This document shows, in pieces, positions 35,201 to 39,217 of a DNA stretch of 39,217 nucleotides. Numbering within the stretch: position 1 is the first letter of the stretch; each line of letters opens with the position of its first letter. The notes under the pieces are model-generated. The model made no database searches, was not told the DNA's origin, and saw only the letters and a list, made by a program, of their open reading frames with translations. Source of the stretch: Sphingomonas sp. PAMC 26605 (lineage in GTDB: Bacteria; Pseudomonadota; Alphaproteobacteria; Sphingomonadales; Sphingomonadaceae). The DNA lies in NCBI RefSeq assembly GCF_000241485.1, contig NZ_JH584241.1, forward strand, positions 1,304,908 through 1,344,124. Direction: 5' to 3'. The position numbers were made by a program, and so were the translations under genes.

Positions 35201-35291
35201 GCTGTAGAATATCACGATAACAGGCCTGTACGAATTCACTGCCCTCCTTTTCCGTGAGATACTGTAAAGTACCCGAGGTTGGGTCAGTCAT
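32232..35291 (-). CDS. DUF4214 + tandem GT4 glycosyltransferase fusion
   Basis: A 1019-residue protein with three parts. Residues about 17-63 (EFVQACYRDILQRDADPVGL, then ALANGTSKARILAAIANSDE) match the DUF4214 pattern. Two GT4 units follow at about 165-565 and 580-1000. Each starts with a W-x-G-G-x-x-G-I-V-R-A-E-L-E motif and has a YGGRTAQ, an EPRKNHE-LY and an IYEGWSLTLPES/FYEGWSLTLPES donor site (E481-x7-E489 and E915-x7-E923). All key residues are kept in both, so both may be active, as in multi-domain enzymes building repeating rhamnan or mannan units. It precedes the RMD-like gene with a TAATG overlap. DUF4214 has no known reaction; it may position the enzyme. Donor sugars are unproven. 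Confidence 0.88.
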   Translation of the reverse strand: MTDPTSGTLQYLTEKEGSEFVQACYRDILQRDADPVGLDNNLAALANGTSKARILAAIANSDEACLNNMAGSRLARSARRRAYLENSGLVWPLKAMLAPLMARKWANSIEARRAVLLERIDASPEDAPVGTRQAVEAVRLSISNWRDEIARSRISTDPQQNHAVINNLWFDMTTAFQWTGGVVGIVRAELEMACGLARTYPNIRFSMQIDQGFAEIPKHELRWLLDADNVADAYMHFFARYKGAIEKTKTIHVQTPDVEGFFHPYEAGDAVIAMGWMDSQKERLFALAKDQLGAFYLFYLVYDIIMLLNETKHFYDPIGRERFERYIEWISHNCDMIFYGGRTAQIDTEALQRSRGWPSPRGVPVKFGTDIVKNPGTNDDMDILKGLGITGEFIITVGSLEPRKNHETLYRAYLMALEMENDDLCQLVFIGKPMWRVDDMMDTISRDPRLKGKLLRLTPTDMELAALYKNCRFTVLPSIYEGWSLTLPESLGQGKFCLCSDTPPLREIGRDLVDYVDTYDVRGWAEKIILYAKDDALLQTYEAKIASGWPSMKWSDTAREMLDAAFAFVPSHSPPAFDEPPVIWMDMTMSFLEWQGGISGIVRAELEYAKHLKALDPRTRFFAYQRVYNYFFEIDDSYLMWLFDSTDLATSYANFHEYWNEHEGNSSGFRNPFRQGQDGMPFPEHAAYLPTIPRNSIVFFAGIDSDENGNLSRIPKISSLFQSGRSILQSQLIYDLTPVLTPQFHTPTTCIGFRTLFDHVSNKFDHIVYGGRTAQRDGIAFEEREHWKVPASDFVEFGADLGSIHGATDSQRDAEILQHLGIDSDFVITVGTIEPRKNHEALYKAYLIMLRKNLLKKPLQMIFVGKRGWKSSDFLDSFSADERVRDKIIILSPTDEELSVLYRNCKFTLLPSFYEGWSLTLPESLSYGKFCLTSDVDPLRETGRDLVEYIHPLDTAAWAERIAFYANNEGQVTSWERKIKAQWRATTWRESSEILLEALRGAHAEKVIEHSARPERENA

Positions 35292-35357
35292 TACTTTCTA
35301 CCTTCCAGCGTATCGTACAATGGCGCATATTAAGGGGCCTGTTATCTGTATATCACA

Positions 35358-37759
<2,402 letters not shown>

Positions 37760-38491
37760 TTACGGCGTGCCGTTCGGTGCCTTGGTCGACTTGCTGCGGG
37801 GTGAGCGCGGCCTCGTCGTCTTCTTCGGGTTCGCCTCATTCGAGTGATGCGGCTGTTCCTGAACTTCAGACATTTTGACAGCAGGCGGTTCGTCATGCGT
37901 TGGAATCGGAGTTCGCAAATGCCCGTCATGTTCTCTTGCGTAATTTTCGAGTCCATCGATATCCTTTGATGAGATGATATGCGCGGCCGCCTTTACGCGA
38001 TCCGGATGCCAATCCCACCATGCCAGCTGTCCAAGCCGGTAACCGACTTCTTCACTAAACCGACTTTTTAGAACACGAGCTCGGTTGCCAGCGACGATCG
38101 CGAAGGGAGGGACGTCCTGATCGACGACGGCATGCGCGCCGACAACTGCGCCATGTCCGATCGACACCCCGGACATGATAACTGCGCCCTCCCCAATCCA
38201 CACGTCACTGCCGATCTTGGTCACGTCATAGCGGGACGGGCTACCATCCGTCCATTGCTCTGTCGTCTCCAATCCAAATAGCAATTTGAGATGGTGTTGC
38301 GTCAGAAGCTTATAAGGGTGGGTGCCGCCCGCAAAAATGGTAACGTCGTAGCCAAGGGCACAGTAACTGCCGATATAAAGACGATTTTCGGGACTATAAA
38401 TTCTAAATTTAGGGGGGGATGATCCCCACGATCCGAAGCCTACGCTGATACGCTGATCGTAGGCAGCCTGAGCCTGCAGGTCATGAGTCAT
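37760..38491 (-). CDS. CatB-type hexapeptide O-acetyltransferase
   Basis: A left-handed beta-helix acyltransferase of the xenobiotic/polysaccharide acetyltransferase group. With the ATG 38491 it has 243 residues; GAGAGG lies 9 nt upstream and a TTG one codon earlier is possible. Visible: LYIGSYCALGYDVTIFAGG, a long loop (residues about 60-90), then hexapeptide repeats IGSDVWIGEGAVIMSGVSIG followed by HGAVVGAHAVVDQDVPPFAI and VAGNRARV. The family acetylates sugar hydroxyls (VatD/CatB fold), here probably the surface polymer. The last 45 residues are a charged, Pro/Lys/Ser-rich tail unlike the family and may come from fusion to relic sequence. Confidence 0.87.
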   Translation of the reverse strand: MTHDLQAQAAYDQRISVGFGSWGSSPPKFRIYSPENRLYIGSYCALGYDVTIFAGGTHPYKLLTQHHLKLLFGLETTEQWTDGSPSRYDVTKIGSDVWIGEGAVIMSGVSIGHGAVVGAHAVVDQDVPPFAIVAGNRARVLKSRFSEEVGYRLGQLAWWDWHPDRVKAAAHIISSKDIDGLENYAREHDGHLRTPIPTHDEPPAVKMSEVQEQPHHSNEANPKKTTRPRSPRSKSTKAPNGTP

Positions 38492-38494
38492 CAA

Positions 38495-38994
38495 TAATTA
38501 CCTCTCAGCATGTGAAGGGCTGCGTTGATTCACGCTCGCAAGCGAGGGCGTGAACGCGGAACTCGAGCGTGGTGTCCTGATCGAGTTAGGAGATTCTACA
38601 TGCTCGAATCAAGGTCTGGTAGGACCTTCGCCGCGCTGTTGGCGCCCCCTAGCAGTATCTTTGGTCGGCGCTGAACATTCCCCTTGGTAATCTGCCGCGT
38701 TTTTCGGGTAGCTCGAAGGGTGGCTTTTGCGAAGCTTGATGCGATCCGCCGCGCGGAAGCGAAGGTCAGGGCCGCTCATCGTTTGGGTACACCCCTGTCG
38801 CGGCCCCGCTAACCTGCGCAACGTCTCGCATCGCTGTAGCGAAAGTGGTCCGCCGCGATCGTTAGGGGCAACACTAATGTGCCCCGCGCCACCGGTTTGA
38901 AGCGGCTTCCGTGTTGAAATCTCCTGCGGCAGAAGGGCTAAATTGATCCAGGTCTTTTGAACCTGGGAAGTAGCCAGGCGGGTCAATTTTTGAA
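38495..38994. other. Intergenic, with small hairpin and no clear gene
   Basis: About 500 nt between the acetyltransferase start and the transposase relic. A hairpin CACGCTCG/CGAGGGCGTG lies near 38531-38551. A minus-strand frame at 38609-38986 (about 125 codons) has no recognised domain and runs on from the transposase end, so it may be IS flank. No terminal inverted repeat was identified. Confidence 0.4.
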
Positions 38995-39217
38995 TTAAGG
39001 GGGGGCGTCAGTCCGGATTCGCACGACGTAATCGTAGGGTATGAGGCCGCGTGGTGTCCTGAGACCACGCCCATGATTATAGGCGTCGATGACGATCTGA
39101 AGATGGCTGCGAAGCTCGTCGTGACTATCGTAATGGTCACGATGAAGATGGCGTCTTTAAAGGAGCATCCGCTCGACCAGGCCGTCGGTGTACGGGGGGT
39201 GGGCTTGAGGGTCCCCC
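38995..39217 (-). pseudogene. IS481-type transposase, C-terminal remnant
   Basis: The C-terminal part of an integrase-core (DDE) transposase, running off the window edge. On the minus strand it reads AHPPYTDGLVERM, then an in-frame TAA (39157-39159), then HYDSHDELRSHL, IDAYNHGRGLRTPRGLIPYD, matching the IS481-family pattern (YTNGxVER ... SHDELRxHL ... AYNxxRRLKTLRGLTPYE). A 7-nt G run at 38999-39005 may hide a one-base indel: without one base the frame continues DAPLNSKIDP towards a typical IS481 tail. With the stop and the indel, the gene is inactive. It suggests past insertion at the edge of the polysaccharide island. Confidence 0.75.

Overview
The window looks like part of an alphaproteobacterial chromosome, most likely a Sphingomonas-like sphingomonad. 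The first 21 kb are very GC-rich, with a compact fli operon, a short flagellin and a membrane fatty-acid hydroxylase of the kind expected where 2-hydroxy fatty acids occur in sphingolipids. The assignment is inferred from gene content and composition only; no rRNA or housekeeping marker is present.

Region 1 (1-13108, minus strand) is a tightly packed flagellar operon. In transcription order it runs: sigma54-type activator (FlbD/FleQ-like), fliE, fliF, fliG, fliH, fliI, fliJ, fliK, fliL, fliM, fliN, fliO, fliP, fliQ and the first codons of fliR. Most junctions overlap by 4-8 nt or are under 20 nt apart. The exceptions are 40 nt between fliJ and fliK, and 127 nt between fliI and fliH, where a long near-perfect inverted repeat sits. 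Together these genes build the MS ring, C ring, type III export gate and ATPase, and the hook-length ruler. The divergent flagellin gene (13357-14223) ends in two hairpins, the second a good intrinsic terminator.

Region 2 (14763-21635) holds a fatty-acid hydroxylase, rmlB and rmlA (dTDP-4-keto-6-deoxyglucose synthesis), a eukaryotic-type phosphomannomutase, a membrane LtaS/sulfatase-fold transferase and a KpsS-like capsule glycosyltransferase. These are envelope and surface-sugar genes, still GC-rich.

Region 3 (about 21.6-38.5 kb) is visibly less GC-rich, has long non-coding gaps, and is a capsule or exopolysaccharide island. It has two GDP-mannose 4,6-dehydratase paralogues at its two ends (22239 plus, 36392 minus), a GT4 glycosyltransferase, a complete ABC-type export set (outer-membrane lipoprotein, KpsE-like PCP, KpsM, KpsT), a second GT4, a CmoB-like methyltransferase, an RMD-like reductase, a 1019-residue DUF4214 + GT4 + GT4 fusion and a CatB-type acetyltransferase. 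Read together, phosphomannomutase (mannose-1-P), GMD and the RMD-like reductase suggest GDP-D-rhamnose synthesis, with GT4 enzymes building a rhamnose/mannose-type polymer that is O-acetylated and perhaps methylated, then exported by the KpsMT/KpsE/Wza-like machine.

Region 4 (38.5-39.2 kb) ends in a decayed IS481-type transposase. The IS remnant, the composition change and the gene-poor spacers suggest the polysaccharide island was acquired or rearranged. The points most worth a second look are the tandem GT4/DUF4214 fusion, the expanded repeat-bearing FliK, the FliM without a CheY-binding N-terminus, the paired gmd genes, and the LtaS-fold enzyme beside a capsule gene.
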